DNA of 64,000 nt from Heyndrickxia shackletonii (GTDB lineage Bacteria > Bacillota > Bacilli > Bacillales > Bacillaceae_C). Position 1 is the stretch's first letter; the number at the start of each line of letters is the position of its first letter. The stretch lies in contig NZ_LJJC01000004.1 in assembly GCF_001420715.1 (NCBI RefSeq), positions 336,091-400,090 on the forward strand, in the 5' to 3' direction. The translations under genes were made by a program, and so were the position numbers. Of this stretch, positions 1-8,195 are shown piece after piece. Under the pieces are notes generated by a model that worked only from the letters and a program-made list of their open reading frames with translations, was not told where the DNA came from and made no database searches.

Positions 1-203
1 GTTCAACCATTTGTGCAAAAGCAGGGTATCCTTCCATTGCTGTGCCTGCTGGTTATATGAAAAATGGAAGACCGTTTGGGGTAACATTTGCAAGCACTGC
101 ATACACCGAAGGCTTATTAATTAAATTAGCTTTTGCTTTTGAGCAGGCTACTAAGCATCGAAAAGTTCCAATAGTGAATAGGGAGAATATAATAAGTTCC
201 TGA
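1..203 (+). CDS. Amidase family protein, C-terminal part (5' end outside window)
   Basis: The reading frame enters from the left edge (first full codon at base 3) and stops with TGA at 201-203, giving 66 residues. The fragment contains AGYPSIAVPAGY followed by GRPFGVTFAS, which matches the C-terminal part of amidase-signature enzymes (GatA/AmiE-type), where a conserved Gly-Pro-Ser segment precedes the last helices. These enzymes hydrolyse carboxamides. The catalytic Ser-cisSer-Lys triad lies upstream and cannot be seen, so substrate and intactness are unknown. A hairpin with a T-rich tail follows about 30 bases downstream. Confidence 0.7.
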   Translation, partial: STICAKAGYPSIAVPAGYMKNGRPFGVTFASTAYTEGLLIKLAFAFEQATKHRKVPIVNRENIISS

Positions 204-231
204 AAAGATGTTATAAATAATATGAAGAAAA

Positions 232-265
232 GTCCCTGCTTTTAATTAAAAAGGAGGGATTTTAT
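232..265 (+). terminator. Intrinsic terminator after amidase gene
   Basis: A CCCTGCTTTT arm is followed by AAAAAGGAGGG and a TTTTAT tail. The stem has one mismatch and a very short loop. It is placed to end the amidase transcript. Confidence 0.55.
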
Positions 266-328
266 GTGTTTAATGTAATAAAGCCGAGATACCTCTAACC
301 CGTTTCTTCTCAAAAAGTGGGATTTCAA

Positions 329-787
329 TCACTTTACTTTTGCCACTCCTAAAGCAAAATGCTTCCAAAGTATATCCTCAATTAATGCAGCTTGTGATTC
401 TTCACAATCAATAATTAGAATGACTTCCGAATGCTTTCCTTTTAAAACTCTTTTATTTTTCTTTACAACCAATTCCATAAAGAGACGAATAATAAAGCCA
501 AGAACAAACCCGACAAATGCACTTATCAGTCCCCAGTATATTGGCCCCCATGCTAATTCAAATCCTATACTTGCTCCAATAACCGCAAATGCAGTGGCAA
601 TCCCCATACCAATATCAATGAGGCTTGTACCATCTGAACGGTGCAGGCTATCAAAAATTTTACGGTCTTCCGTTCTATTATCCAGCGGGACGGCAAATAT
701 ATTTTCTTTTTGGATCCCTTTTTTTTCTAACGTAGAAACTGCCATTTCCAAAAATCCTGTGCATTCAAATGTTGAAAAAAGCTGCAA
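329..787 (-). CDS. Small membrane protein of unknown function
   Basis: This 152-residue product has a soluble N-terminal part (about residues 1-60), one or two Gly-rich membrane segments (about 60-105, with GMGIATAFAVIGASIGF and GLISAFVGFVLGFIIRLF), a basic stretch VVKKNKRV and a short soluble C-terminal domain. I do not recognise a family. The N-terminal part loosely resembles the alpha-beta fold of general-stress YflT-like proteins, but that is weak. The start is TTG at 787, five bases after the TGA of the upstream gene, with the weak Shine-Dalgarno AAGTGAT overlapping that stop. The two genes are probably one translationally coupled unit. Confidence 0.6.
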   Translation of the reverse strand: MQLFSTFECTGFLEMAVSTLEKKGIQKENIFAVPLDNRTEDRKIFDSLHRSDGTSLIDIGMGIATAFAVIGASIGFELAWGPIYWGLISAFVGFVLGFIIRLFMELVVKKNKRVLKGKHSEVILIIDCEESQAALIEDILWKHFALGVAKVK

Positions 788-792
788 TTATA

Positions 793-1581
793 TCACTTCA
801 CTTTTTGTCCTTTTAGTATTTGGAAATTCTTCGATTGATAATTTACAGATAAGTAATCCCTTAAATCTTTTTCGAACAGTTTGTTATTCTCAACGGTATT
901 CATATAAGAATCATAAATAGCAAACCCATAGTGCGAAGGGATAAAAAGGAGCCAATCTGGCTTTAAAACAGAGGTTGCCTCGTTTATTTTACCTAAAAAT
1001 AAAAGTACAACCGCTTCTTGAATGTGCGAATAATAAAAAAATATAACTAACCATACGATGACAAATATTGCCGTTAATATCCTATGAATATACAGTTGTC
1101 CTAAACCAGGAATAAATATTGACCACATAACGGCAACAGTGGGATTTCGTTTATCCAGGTAGTTAATCTCTAAAGCTCCTAATGAAAAAGAATTAAAACG
1201 GTGTGCCTCTCGCTCGGCTAAAACATAAACCTTATTCATATCTACTGTTGTCCGAAAACTGTCCCAAATACCAAAAAGGTAAACAGGAATATACATAAGA
1301 AGCCATCTTGTATCTAACACTTCTTTTGCCATGTCTATTTTCCCTTGAAAGGAATAAATCATAGCAGAATTAACATGTGGATTAACATTAACGAAAACTT
1401 CCCAAATAAATAATGCATACCCTCTAAGATATTTAGATAAAAGCATATGTCCGAATCCAGGGAACGCTGCGGACCACCAAGCAATAATATAAGGATTTCT
1501 CAAATGTAGTTGGGTTGTTCCTAAAATACTAACATGGGCTTTATATCTTCTGGCAGTGTTGTCATTTGTGTAATTGTCCAT
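793..1581 (-). CDS. Polytopic membrane protein made of two tandem homologous halves
   Basis: The 262-residue product is an internal duplication. Residues about 28-118 and about 146-236 align: NPYIIAWWSAAFPGFGHMLL with NPTVAVMWSIFIPGLGQLYI, then LDTRWLLMYIPVYLFGIWDS with LKPDWLLFIPSHYGFAIYDS, each ending in a T/NTV-xxN-K motif. Each half has a PG(F/L)G turn resembling TM2-type domains and two or three membrane spans. No catalytic motif is visible. The start codon ATG has GGTGG upstream. It lies immediately upstream of, and is probably cotranscribed with, the small membrane gene at 329-787. Function unknown. Confidence 0.7.
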   Translation of the reverse strand: MDNYTNDNTARRYKAHVSILGTTQLHLRNPYIIAWWSAAFPGFGHMLLSKYLRGYALFIWEVFVNVNPHVNSAMIYSFQGKIDMAKEVLDTRWLLMYIPVYLFGIWDSFRTTVDMNKVYVLAEREAHRFNSFSLGALEINYLDKRNPTVAVMWSIFIPGLGQLYIHRILTAIFVIVWLVIFFYYSHIQEAVVLLFLGKINEATSVLKPDWLLFIPSHYGFAIYDSYMNTVENNKLFEKDLRDYLSVNYQSKNFQILKGQKVK

Positions 1582-1705
1582 TTAATCCACCTTTTTTATA
1601 TATAATTCCAAAAGTGAACTGTATTTATGCTTGATTTATTAGGCTATCTTTAATTGTCTTCATACTACTTGAAAATCAAATCAAGAAAAAAAATTTCAAA
1701 ACATA

Positions 1706-1734
1706 TTGATGAAAGAAATTTTCTTTCGTATAAT
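1706..1734 (+). promoter_or_regulatory. Sigma-A-type promoter of gntP
   Basis: TTGATG (1706-1711), a 17-base spacer and TATAAT (1729-1734) form a near-consensus housekeeping promoter pointing at gntP, about 110 bases upstream of its start codon. Confidence 0.75.
1711..1727. promoter_or_regulatory. Palindromic operator inside the gntP promoter spacer
   Basis: GAAAGAAATTTTCTTTC is a perfect odd palindrome (two 8-base arms around one T) that exactly fills the space between the -35 and -10 hexamers. A copy with 15 of 17 identical positions occurs at 3226-3242 before the first gluconokinase gene. The likely ligand is the RpiR-family repressor encoded at 4942-5736, because its gene sits inside the same cluster; this is inference. 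Confidence 0.65.
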
Positions 1735-1746
1735 AGGTTTATGATT

Positions 1747-1760
1747 TGAAAGTGCTTTCA
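1747..1760. promoter_or_regulatory. Catabolite-responsive element (cre) downstream of gntP promoter
   Basis: TGAAAGTGCTTTCA matches the CcpA cre consensus TGWAANCGNTNWCA except for one T in place of the central C. It begins about 12 bases after the -10 hexamer, a position typical of cre sites that block elongation or open-complex formation. Confidence 0.6.
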
Positions 1761-1844
1761 TTTCCCGATCAAACTATTTAATAGTTGGTTTGGTGAAAAT
1801 GAAGGAAGTTGATTACAGATTAGAATAAAGAGGAGGGGAAAATA

Positions 1845-3167
1845 ATGTTTCATTTAGTTGTAGCACTATTAGCTATTATTATCGTTATTATTGGGGTTAC
1901 ATTGTTTAAGTGGCACGCATTTATTAGTTTACTAGTAGCAACCTTGTTCCTGGCTATCTTTTCCGGTTTATCCTTAGATAAGATTGTTACCGGGATTGAA
2001 ACAGGTGTAGGGGGTACCTTGGGGCACTTAGTTGGAATCCTTGCTCTTGGTACAATTTTAGGAAAACTAATGGCAGAGTCAGGGGCAGGAATACAGGTAT
2101 CCAATTTCTTTGTCCGTACTTTTGGGATAAAGAAACTTCCTTGGGCCATGCTTCTTGCAGGATTTATTACTGGTATTCCTGTATTTTTTGAAGTAGGAAT
2201 ATTAATTGTTCTTCCTTTAGTTATTTCACTGCACAAAACATCTAAGCAAAACTTATTGCTTATTGGATTGCCAGCGATTGCCGGTTTATCCATTGCACAT
2301 GGCTTGATTCCGCCGCATCCGGGCGCGATTGCAGCGATTGGAATTTATAATGCCAATATGGGGAAGGTACTTCTGTACTCTCTTATTATTGCAATTCCTT
2401 CCGCGATTCTGGCAGGGCCAGTTTTTGCAAAATGGGTTTCTAAACGTATAAAACCAGAACAAGAACCTGAGCTTATTAAAATTCAGGATATGGACAATCA
2501 GAAACTTCCTGGAACAGGTATTTCATTCTTAGTCATTTTATTACCTGTTATTCTCATGGTATTTTCAGCACTAGTTCCATTTATCGGAATGTCTGATGGG
2601 ATGAAAAAATTCTTTGGATTTATCGGAAGCCCTTTGATTGCTCTATTAATTTCTGTTTTTGCTGCTATGTACTTCCTTGGATTCCGACAAGGATTAAATA
2701 AAAATCGAATGAAAACGTTAGTAGAGGAATGCTTTTTACCAGTCGGTTCTATTATAGCCATTATTGGTGCAGGCGGCGGATTTAAGCAAATATTGATTGA
2801 CAGTGGTGTAGGTAATACAATTGGAGAAATGGCACAGCATTTTTCATTATCGCCATTAGTGCTTGCCTTTATTATTGCAGGCTTAATCCGGATTGCTACA
2901 GGTTCAGCTACCGTTGCTTTAACAACTGCAGCTGGAATTGTATCACCAATTATTCAACATATGACCGGAGTTAACCTTGAATTATTGGTTATTGCAACGG
3001 GTGCCGGTTCCCTAATGTTCTCGCATGTGAATGATGCCGGCTTCTGGATGGTGAAAGAATATCTGGGTCTAAGTGTTCCGGAAACATTAAAAACATGGAC
3101 CGTACTGGAAACCATTTTATCCTTCGTTGCATTTGGATTAGCGCTAATTCTCGATGTTTTTATTTAA
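1845..3167 (+). CDS. gntP: Gluconate:H+ symporter, GntP family
   Basis: This 440-residue integral membrane protein (about 12 spans) imports gluconate. Family hallmarks are GVGGTLGHLVGILALGTILG, the helix pair around GIPVFFEVG (about residues 108-125), the GLIPPHPG motif (about 154-161) and ATGSATVALTTAAGI near residue 350. Length matches Bacillus GntP (about 448). The ATG follows AGAGGAGGGG with good spacing. It stands first in a cluster with two gluconokinases and an RpiR regulator, has its own promoter with operator and cre, and ends in a hairpin before gntK. No gntZ (6-phosphogluconate dehydrogenase) or GntR-type repressor is in the cluster, unlike the Bacillus subtilis gnt operon. Confidence 0.92.
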   Translation: MFHLVVALLAIIIVIIGVTLFKWHAFISLLVATLFLAIFSGLSLDKIVTGIETGVGGTLGHLVGILALGTILGKLMAESGAGIQVSNFFVRTFGIKKLPWAMLLAGFITGIPVFFEVGILIVLPLVISLHKTSKQNLLLIGLPAIAGLSIAHGLIPPHPGAIAAIGIYNANMGKVLLYSLIIAIPSAILAGPVFAKWVSKRIKPEQEPELIKIQDMDNQKLPGTGISFLVILLPVILMVFSALVPFIGMSDGMKKFFGFIGSPLIALLISVFAAMYFLGFRQGLNKNRMKTLVEECFLPVGSIIAIIGAGGGFKQILIDSGVGNTIGEMAQHFSLSPLVLAFIIAGLIRIATGSATVALTTAAGIVSPIIQHMTGVNLELLVIATGAGSLMFSHVNDAGFWMVKEYLGLSVPETLKTWTVLETILSFVAFGLALILDVFI

Positions 3168-3177
3168 TAGGTATTTT

Positions 3178-3214
3178 ACTGGCTAAGGTTGCTGAAACCT
3201 GAAGCCAGTTTTTC
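3178..3214 (+). terminator. Terminator after gntP
   Basis: ACTGGCT pairs with AGCCAGT across a loop that itself holds an AGGTT/AACCT stem, followed by TTTTTCTT. It separates gntP from the downstream kinase gene, which therefore probably has its own promoter. Confidence 0.7.
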
Positions 3215-3224
3215 TTGTTTAATA

Positions 3225-3245
3225 TGAAAAAAATTTTCTTTTTCA
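3225..3245. promoter_or_regulatory. Second copy of the gnt operator, upstream of gntK
   Basis: An imperfect palindrome with TGAAAA and TTTTCA outer arms contains AAATTTTCTTT in common with the gntP operator at 1711-1727 (15 of 17 positions equal). A TATAAT hexamer follows at 3281-3286, but no convincing -35 sequence is seen at the right distance, so the promoter it controls is only tentatively placed. Confidence 0.5.
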
Positions 3246-3348
3246 CAAAATAGATAAAAGTAATGGCAAAAGGCATTTAATATAATAAAAGAGCAAACAA
3301 ATAAGCATAGGCTATTTGGTATTGTATGTTTTTAGGAGGTATAAAGAA

Positions 3349-4890
3349 ATGGGTTCAAAGTATGTCATCGGTGTAGATATAGGAACTACCAGTACAAAAT
3401 CAGTATTATTTTCCGAAAAAGGGGAAATTATTTCAAGTTACAACATTGAATATCCACTTTATTCTCCTACTCCTGATACAGCAGTGCAGGATCCCGAAGA
3501 AATCATGAACGCAGTTGTGAAGACAATTAAAGAGGTGATATTATCTAGTAATATTCCTCTAAATGATATTGTATGCGTATCCTTTAGTTCAGCAATGCAT
3601 AGCTTGATCGCTGTTGACGACGAAGGGAAACCTCTTTCCCCTTGTATTACATGGGCTGATAACCGCAGTGTTAAATGGGCGGATAAAATAAAGGATGAAA
3701 TGAATGGGCATCAAATTTACCTTCGAACAGGTACTCCAATCCATCCGATGTCTCCTCTTTCCAAGCTGCTTTGGATGAGAAAGGAACAATACGAGTTATT
3801 TAGCAGTGCATCAAAATTCATCTCCATAAAAGAGTATGTTTTCTATAAACTATTTGGTCAGTTTGTAGTGGACTATTCTATTGCTTCTGCTACCGGCATG
3901 TTTAATTTACAAGAATTAAATTGGGATGAAGAGGCATTAAAGGTAGCTGGTGTTACTTCATCTCAATTGTCAAAACCAGTTTCCACAACCTTCAGACTAA
4001 CAGGGATGGATTCCAAATTCGCAGAAGAAATGGGTATTCCAGAAAATGTACCGTTTGTTGTTGGAGCAAGTGATGGGGTCCTTTCTAATCTTGGAGTTAA
4101 TGCGATAGAGCCAGGTTCTATTGCTGTTACGATTGGGACAAGCGGTGCCATAAGAACGGTAATAGACAGGCCGATTACGGATCCGAAGGGACGGATCTTT
4201 TGCTATGCATTAACAGAAAATCACTGGGTAATTGGAGGACCAGTTAATAACGGTGGGATGATTTTCCGCTGGGTGCGCGATCAGCTTGGTGCATCAGAAA
4301 TAGAAGCCGCAAAAAGGTTAGGAGTAGATCCATACGATTTGCTGACTGAAATTGCTGCTAAAGTTAGTCCGGGAGCTGATGGATTGTTATTTCATCCATA
4401 TCTTGCTGGTGAACGTGCTCCATTATGGGATGCGCATGCTAGAGGCTCCTTCTTTGGACTTGGTTTGCACCATAAGAAAGAGCATATGATTAGGGCTGTA
4501 CTGGAAGGTGTTATTTTTAATTTATATACTGTTCTTCTTGCTTTGAAAGAGCTTATTGGGGAACCGAAAAAAATACAAGCCACCGGTGGATTTGCAAGAT
4601 CCCACTTGTGGAGGCAGATAATGGCGGATATCTTTAATCAAGAATTATCTGTTCCTGAAAGCTTTGAAAGTTCTTGTCTAGGAGCAGCAATATTAGGATT
4701 ATACAGCCTTGGAATGGTTGATTCCCTTGAAGTAGTTTCCGAGATGGTAGGGGAAAGCCACTATCACAGGCCAATAGAGGAAAACGTTCAAATTTATGAG
4801 GAACTCGCACCAATTTATATTCATGTTTCAAGATCTTTAAATGAAGATTATCAAAGAATCGCTGCATTTCAGAAGAAATGGGTGCAATGA
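3349..4890 (+). CDS. gntK: Gluconokinase, FGGY family (copy 1)
   Basis: This 513-residue cytoplasmic kinase phosphorylates gluconate to 6-phosphogluconate using ATP. It has the FGGY/ASKHA fold: N-terminal phosphate loop GVDIGTTSTKS (about residues 8-18), substrate-side WADNRS, ATP-side GTSGAIR and the C-terminal FGGY signature region ATGGFARSHLWRQIMADI (about residues 409-426). Length equals Bacillus GntK. The start is the ATG at 3349, 9 bases after AGGAGG; a longer frame from 3316 lacks a ribosome site. It is followed by a bidirectional hairpin and the convergent rpiR-type gene. A second kinase with about 70% identity by eye lies at 5899-7437. Confidence 0.9.
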   Translation: MGSKYVIGVDIGTTSTKSVLFSEKGEIISSYNIEYPLYSPTPDTAVQDPEEIMNAVVKTIKEVILSSNIPLNDIVCVSFSSAMHSLIAVDDEGKPLSPCITWADNRSVKWADKIKDEMNGHQIYLRTGTPIHPMSPLSKLLWMRKEQYELFSSASKFISIKEYVFYKLFGQFVVDYSIASATGMFNLQELNWDEEALKVAGVTSSQLSKPVSTTFRLTGMDSKFAEEMGIPENVPFVVGASDGVLSNLGVNAIEPGSIAVTIGTSGAIRTVIDRPITDPKGRIFCYALTENHWVIGGPVNNGGMIFRWVRDQLGASEIEAAKRLGVDPYDLLTEIAAKVSPGADGLLFHPYLAGERAPLWDAHARGSFFGLGLHHKKEHMIRAVLEGVIFNLYTVLLALKELIGEPKKIQATGGFARSHLWRQIMADIFNQELSVPESFESSCLGAAILGLYSLGMVDSLEVVSEMVGESHYHRPIEENVQIYEELAPIYIHVSRSLNEDYQRIAAFQKKWVQ

Positions 4891-4905
4891 TAAGAAAGAA
4901 AAAAC

Positions 4906-4938
4906 AAAAAACCTCACATGTATTATAGTGGGGTTTTT
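4906..4938. terminator. Bidirectional terminator between gntK copy 1 and rpiR-type gene
   Basis: AAAAACCTCAC and GTGGGGTTTTT form a stem with one G-T pair, flanked by A-rich and T-rich tracts on both strands. It can serve both converging transcripts. Confidence 0.8.
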
Positions 4939-4941
4939 GGT

Positions 4942-5736
4942 TTAACTTTCTTTGTTCATAATAGAGACGGTATTCATATAAAGAGCATCTAGCAATGCCA
5001 GCTGTGCACTTCTTAAGGAAAGCATTCCTGCCTCATGTATTTCATTTGTAAAGGAATAAAGGGCAATATCCGCATGTAAGTTAACTTGGGAATTGGAAGA
5101 ATCTGTTACAGTGATAACAGTGGCCCCCGTTTTCTTAATTTCCTCCATAATGGGAAGTATTCCATGACTGGTATCGGATTGTGATATTACAATCGCTATA
5201 TCGTTTTTAGTTAACGTGGCAGCAGTAATTAATTGAAATTGAGTCTCCAAAAAAGCAGAAGCGTTTATTCCTGCACTGGAAAATTTATAAAATGAATCAA
5301 GGGCAAGGATTGCGGAAGCCTCTGTTCCAAAAAACTGTACTCTGTTTGCGTTAAGAATAGCTTCAATTGCCTTAGAAAGAGCATTCTTATCCAAAAGTTC
5401 AAACGTTTTTTCAAGAGAAGCAATAGTCGTTTTGAATAATAACTCGGAAGGACATTTACTATCTTTTTTATCTATTTTTGAAATGATCGTTTTTGGTTCT
5501 GATTCGATAAGTTCCGATGCAAGTGCTATTTTCATTGCCTGAAAGCCTTTGTATCCAACTCTTTTGGAAAAGCGAAAAACAGTGGCATCTGCAAGCTGTA
5601 AATAATCCGCCACTTCGTTGATGGTTTGGTGGATAACCAACTCAGGATTTTCAAGTATATAATCTGCAATTTTCTTTTCTTTTTCACTCAGTTTGGAATA
5701 GATGGACCGAATGGTCGGCAAACAATTTTGTCTCAT
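4942..5736 (-). CDS. MurR/RpiR-family transcriptional regulator
   Basis: The 264-residue protein has an N-terminal helix-turn-helix domain (LSEKEKKIADYIL at about 15-27, TINEVADYLQLADATVFRFS at about 38-57) and a C-terminal SIS sugar-phosphate-binding domain (about residues 105-260, VQFFGTEAS and IAIVISQSDTS). Such regulators sense phosphosugars. Encoded between two gluconokinase genes, it most likely senses 6-phosphogluconate and controls the palindromes at 1711 and 3225. The start at 5736 is preferred because AAAGGG lies 9 bases upstream; an ATG at 5757 is preceded by a site with no spacing. It diverges from the second gluconokinase gene. Confidence 0.87.
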   Translation of the reverse strand: MRQNCLPTIRSIYSKLSEKEKKIADYILENPELVIHQTINEVADYLQLADATVFRFSKRVGYKGFQAMKIALASELIESEPKTIISKIDKKDSKCPSELLFKTTIASLEKTFELLDKNALSKAIEAILNANRVQFFGTEASAILALDSFYKFSSAGINASAFLETQFQLITAATLTKNDIAIVISQSDTSHGILPIMEEIKKTGATVITVTDSSNSQVNLHADIALYSFTNEIHEAGMLSLRSAQLALLDALYMNTVSIMNKES

Positions 5737-5803
5737 TGTTATTTCCCTTTCTAGCATTCCTACTTGGAGTATAGCATAATTAGAGAGTTAATAACATTCA
5801 AAT

Positions 5804-5817
5804 TGAAACCGTTTGCT
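5804..5817. promoter_or_regulatory. Possible cre site between rpiR-type gene and gntK copy 2
   Basis: TGAAACCGTTTGCT agrees with the cre consensus at 12 of 14 positions; the last W and A positions differ. It sits in the divergent intergenic region. No copy of the 17-base gnt operator is visible here. Confidence 0.35.
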
Positions 5818-5898
5818 TGGGGAAACCCATAAGTGCGGAATTATTGTATAAAAAAATGCAACTGAGAAAGATTGTGAAAGGTTCAAGGAGGAATAATA

Positions 5899-7437
5899 AT
5901 GAGTTCTAAGTATGTGATAGGTGTTGATATAGGAACTACTAGTGCAAAAGCAGTTCTGTACTCTAAAAGTGGGACAGTAGTTTCCAGCCATAGTATTGAA
6001 TATCCTATGTATTCTCCCACTCCGGAAACCGCTGAACAGGACCCCGAAGAAATTTTTAGAGCGGTCATACAGGCAATCAAGAAAACCAAACAAAAGAGCA
6101 GTGTTCCCGAGGAGGATATCCTGTGTGTGTCATTTAGCTCGGTTATGCACAGTGTCATTGCTGTAGACAAAAAAGGAAAACCATTAACAGAATGCATTAC
6201 TTGGGCAGATAACAGAAGTTCTGACTGGGTGGAGAAGATTAAGTCGGAAATGAATGGACATGAAATTTACCTTCGGACAGGTACTCCAATCCATCCGATG
6301 TCCCCACTGTCAAAATTAGTCTGGCTCAAAAATGATTTTACAGAGTTGTTTCATAATGCGGATAAATTTATCTCCATTAAAGAGTATGTTTTTTATAAGC
6401 TTTTTGGTAGATATGTTATTGATTACTCCATAGCATCTTCCACCGGTCTTTTTAATATACAAACATTAACTTGGGATAGCGAAGCACTAGAAATTGCAGG
6501 CTTGACGGAAAAAGAGCTTTCTCAGCCTGTTCCTACTACTTATCAAATGGTAGGTCTTGATGAAGCCTATGCAAATGAAATGAATCTTTTACCTTCCACT
6601 CCGTTTGTAGTTGGAGCAGGGGATGGGGTTTTATCTAACCTTGGCGTTAACGCGATAGAACCTGGTGTGGTGGCTGTGTCGATTGGTACTAGTGGTGCCA
6701 TTCGTGCGATGGTAGATCGGCCGATTACGGATCCTAAGGGAAGAATCTTTTGTTATTGTTTAACCGAAAATCATTGGGTAATTGGAGGACCGGTTAACAA
6801 TGGCGGTATGATTTTTCGATGGGTACGGGATCAGCTGGCAGATTCCGAGGTGGCGACCGCGAATAGGCTTGGGAAGGATCCATATGAATTGTTGACGGAA
6901 ATAGCCGACAGAGTAACTCCCGGTTCTGATGGTCTTCTTTTTCATCCTTATTTAGCAGGCGAAAGGGCTCCACTTTGGAACTTTAATGCCCGCGGCTCCT
7001 TTTTTGGTTTGGGCATGCACCATAAAAAAGAACATCTTATCCGGGCTGTTTTGGAGGGAGTTATCTTTAACTTATATACAGTTCTCTTAGCTTTAGCAGA
7101 GCTTATAGGAGAACCTCAAAAAATACATGCAACTGGCGGCTTTGCAAGATCAGAGCTATGGCGGCAAATGATGGCGGATATATTTAATCATGAAGTATAC
7201 ATCCCGGAAAGCTTTGAAAGTTCATGCCTTGGTGCCGCTATACTTGGTTTGTTCAGTCTTGGAGAAATCGATTCATTCAAGGTTGCAGATGAAATGGTAG
7301 GTGCAACCCATCACCATACACCAAACAGTGAACATGTCTCTATTTATCAGGATCTAACTCCCATTTACATTCGCCTTACAAGGCTGCTGCAGGAAGAGTA
7401 TGATAGCATTTCGGCATTTCAAAAGAAGTGGGTGTAA
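5899..7437 (+). CDS. gntK: Gluconokinase, FGGY family (copy 2)
   Basis: This 512-residue paralogue of the kinase at 3349-4890 is collinear over its whole length, including GVDIGTTSAKA, WADNRS, GTSGAIR and ATGGFARSELWRQMMADI. The N-terminal 60 residues are about two-thirds identical, the middle and C-terminal parts more so. Start ATG at 5899 follows AAGGAGGAATAAT. It diverges from the RpiR-type regulator and runs into a Nudix gene 7 bases downstream, so the two are probably cotranscribed. Whether it also uses gluconate or a related aldonate cannot be decided from the sequence. Confidence 0.87.
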   Translation: MSSKYVIGVDIGTTSAKAVLYSKSGTVVSSHSIEYPMYSPTPETAEQDPEEIFRAVIQAIKKTKQKSSVPEEDILCVSFSSVMHSVIAVDKKGKPLTECITWADNRSSDWVEKIKSEMNGHEIYLRTGTPIHPMSPLSKLVWLKNDFTELFHNADKFISIKEYVFYKLFGRYVIDYSIASSTGLFNIQTLTWDSEALEIAGLTEKELSQPVPTTYQMVGLDEAYANEMNLLPSTPFVVGAGDGVLSNLGVNAIEPGVVAVSIGTSGAIRAMVDRPITDPKGRIFCYCLTENHWVIGGPVNNGGMIFRWVRDQLADSEVATANRLGKDPYELLTEIADRVTPGSDGLLFHPYLAGERAPLWNFNARGSFFGLGMHHKKEHLIRAVLEGVIFNLYTVLLALAELIGEPQKIHATGGFARSELWRQMMADIFNHEVYIPESFESSCLGAAILGLFSLGEIDSFKVADEMVGATHHHTPNSEHVSIYQDLTPIYIRLTRLLQEEYDSISAFQKKWV

Positions 7438-7444
7438 ATATAAA

Positions 7445-7942
7445 ATGGATCAAAGAGGGATTGTCTTAGTAGTTAGCGTATCAATATTTAAAGATGAAGA
7501 AGTATTAATGATTAAGGAAAACAAACCCACAGCCATAGGTAAATGGAATTTTCCGAGTGGACATATTGAATATGGCGAAGATATTCTGAGTGCAGCTTTA
7601 CGAGAAGTAAAAGAGGAAACCGGTTATGAAGTGAAGTTTATTAGTACTACTGGTGTATATAATTTTCAAAGTAGTACGGGAGATCAGGTGATTTTATTTC
7701 ATTTTACAGCCAAGCTTAGTGGAGGTTCCTTGAACCTAACAGAAGAGGAGATAATCGATTGCAAATGGATTAAGCTAAATGAGCTGGCAGAAATGGAAGA
7801 TAAGGAACTTCGAGAAGTGGGTGTGGTAAGGCAAATAACGAATAATTTGCAAAGAGGGAATTTATTTCCTATTAGTATGTTTCATGACCAACTTCTATCA
7901 ACTGTTGGAGGAGCATCAATTACAAAGGACTCTAATATTTAG
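7445..7942 (+). CDS. Nudix hydrolase
   Basis: The 165-residue protein carries a perfect Nudix box: G-x5-E-x7-REV-x-EE-x-G, starting at GHIEYGED (about residue 39) and ending at EETGY. It hydrolyses a nucleoside diphosphate linked to another group; the substrate is unknown. The ATG at 7445 is chosen because upstream codons in the frame overlap the gluconokinase end. Only a weak ribosome site (GTGGGTG) is seen, which fits translational coupling to the kinase gene 7 bases upstream. Confidence 0.85.
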   Translation: MDQRGIVLVVSVSIFKDEEVLMIKENKPTAIGKWNFPSGHIEYGEDILSAALREVKEETGYEVKFISTTGVYNFQSSTGDQVILFHFTAKLSGGSLNLTEEEIIDCKWIKLNELAEMEDKELREVGVVRQITNNLQRGNLFPISMFHDQLLSTVGGASITKDSNI

Positions 7943-7957
7943 AGTTCTTTTTTGTGT
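7926..7957 (+). terminator. Terminator overlapping the end of the Nudix gene
   Basis: AGGACTCTAA and TTAGAGTTCT flank a three-base loop, followed by TTTTTT. The TAG stop codon of the Nudix gene lies within the right arm. Confidence 0.75.
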
Positions 7958-8195
7958 GCTGGGTATTGGTGTTTTTGGTTTACAAGGAAGTTATATACAA
8001 AACACTGACATTATTTTTTTATATTGTCTTATAATTGTGAACAGCCAAGAAGGGAGTGTATTCAATGGCCTTCCATCAACAAAAGATGTTAAGGTAACAA
8101 GTCAGTTAAAGAAGGATATTTTCTTTTATGATCGAATTATAGATAAACCATAATTAAAAGGGTGATAGCGAATAAAAGTAAAATTAAGTATCCAA

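Noticed and set aside
420-920. Plus-strand frame of 166 codons
   Set aside because: Antisense shadow of the two minus-strand membrane protein genes; no ribosome site and the typical Ile/Pro-rich composition of an antisense frame.
7884-8153. 89-codon frame after the Nudix gene
   Set aside because: It begins inside the Nudix gene in another frame and crosses a terminator; no ribosome site. A short protein-like tail near 8040-8153 may be a remnant but cannot be supported.
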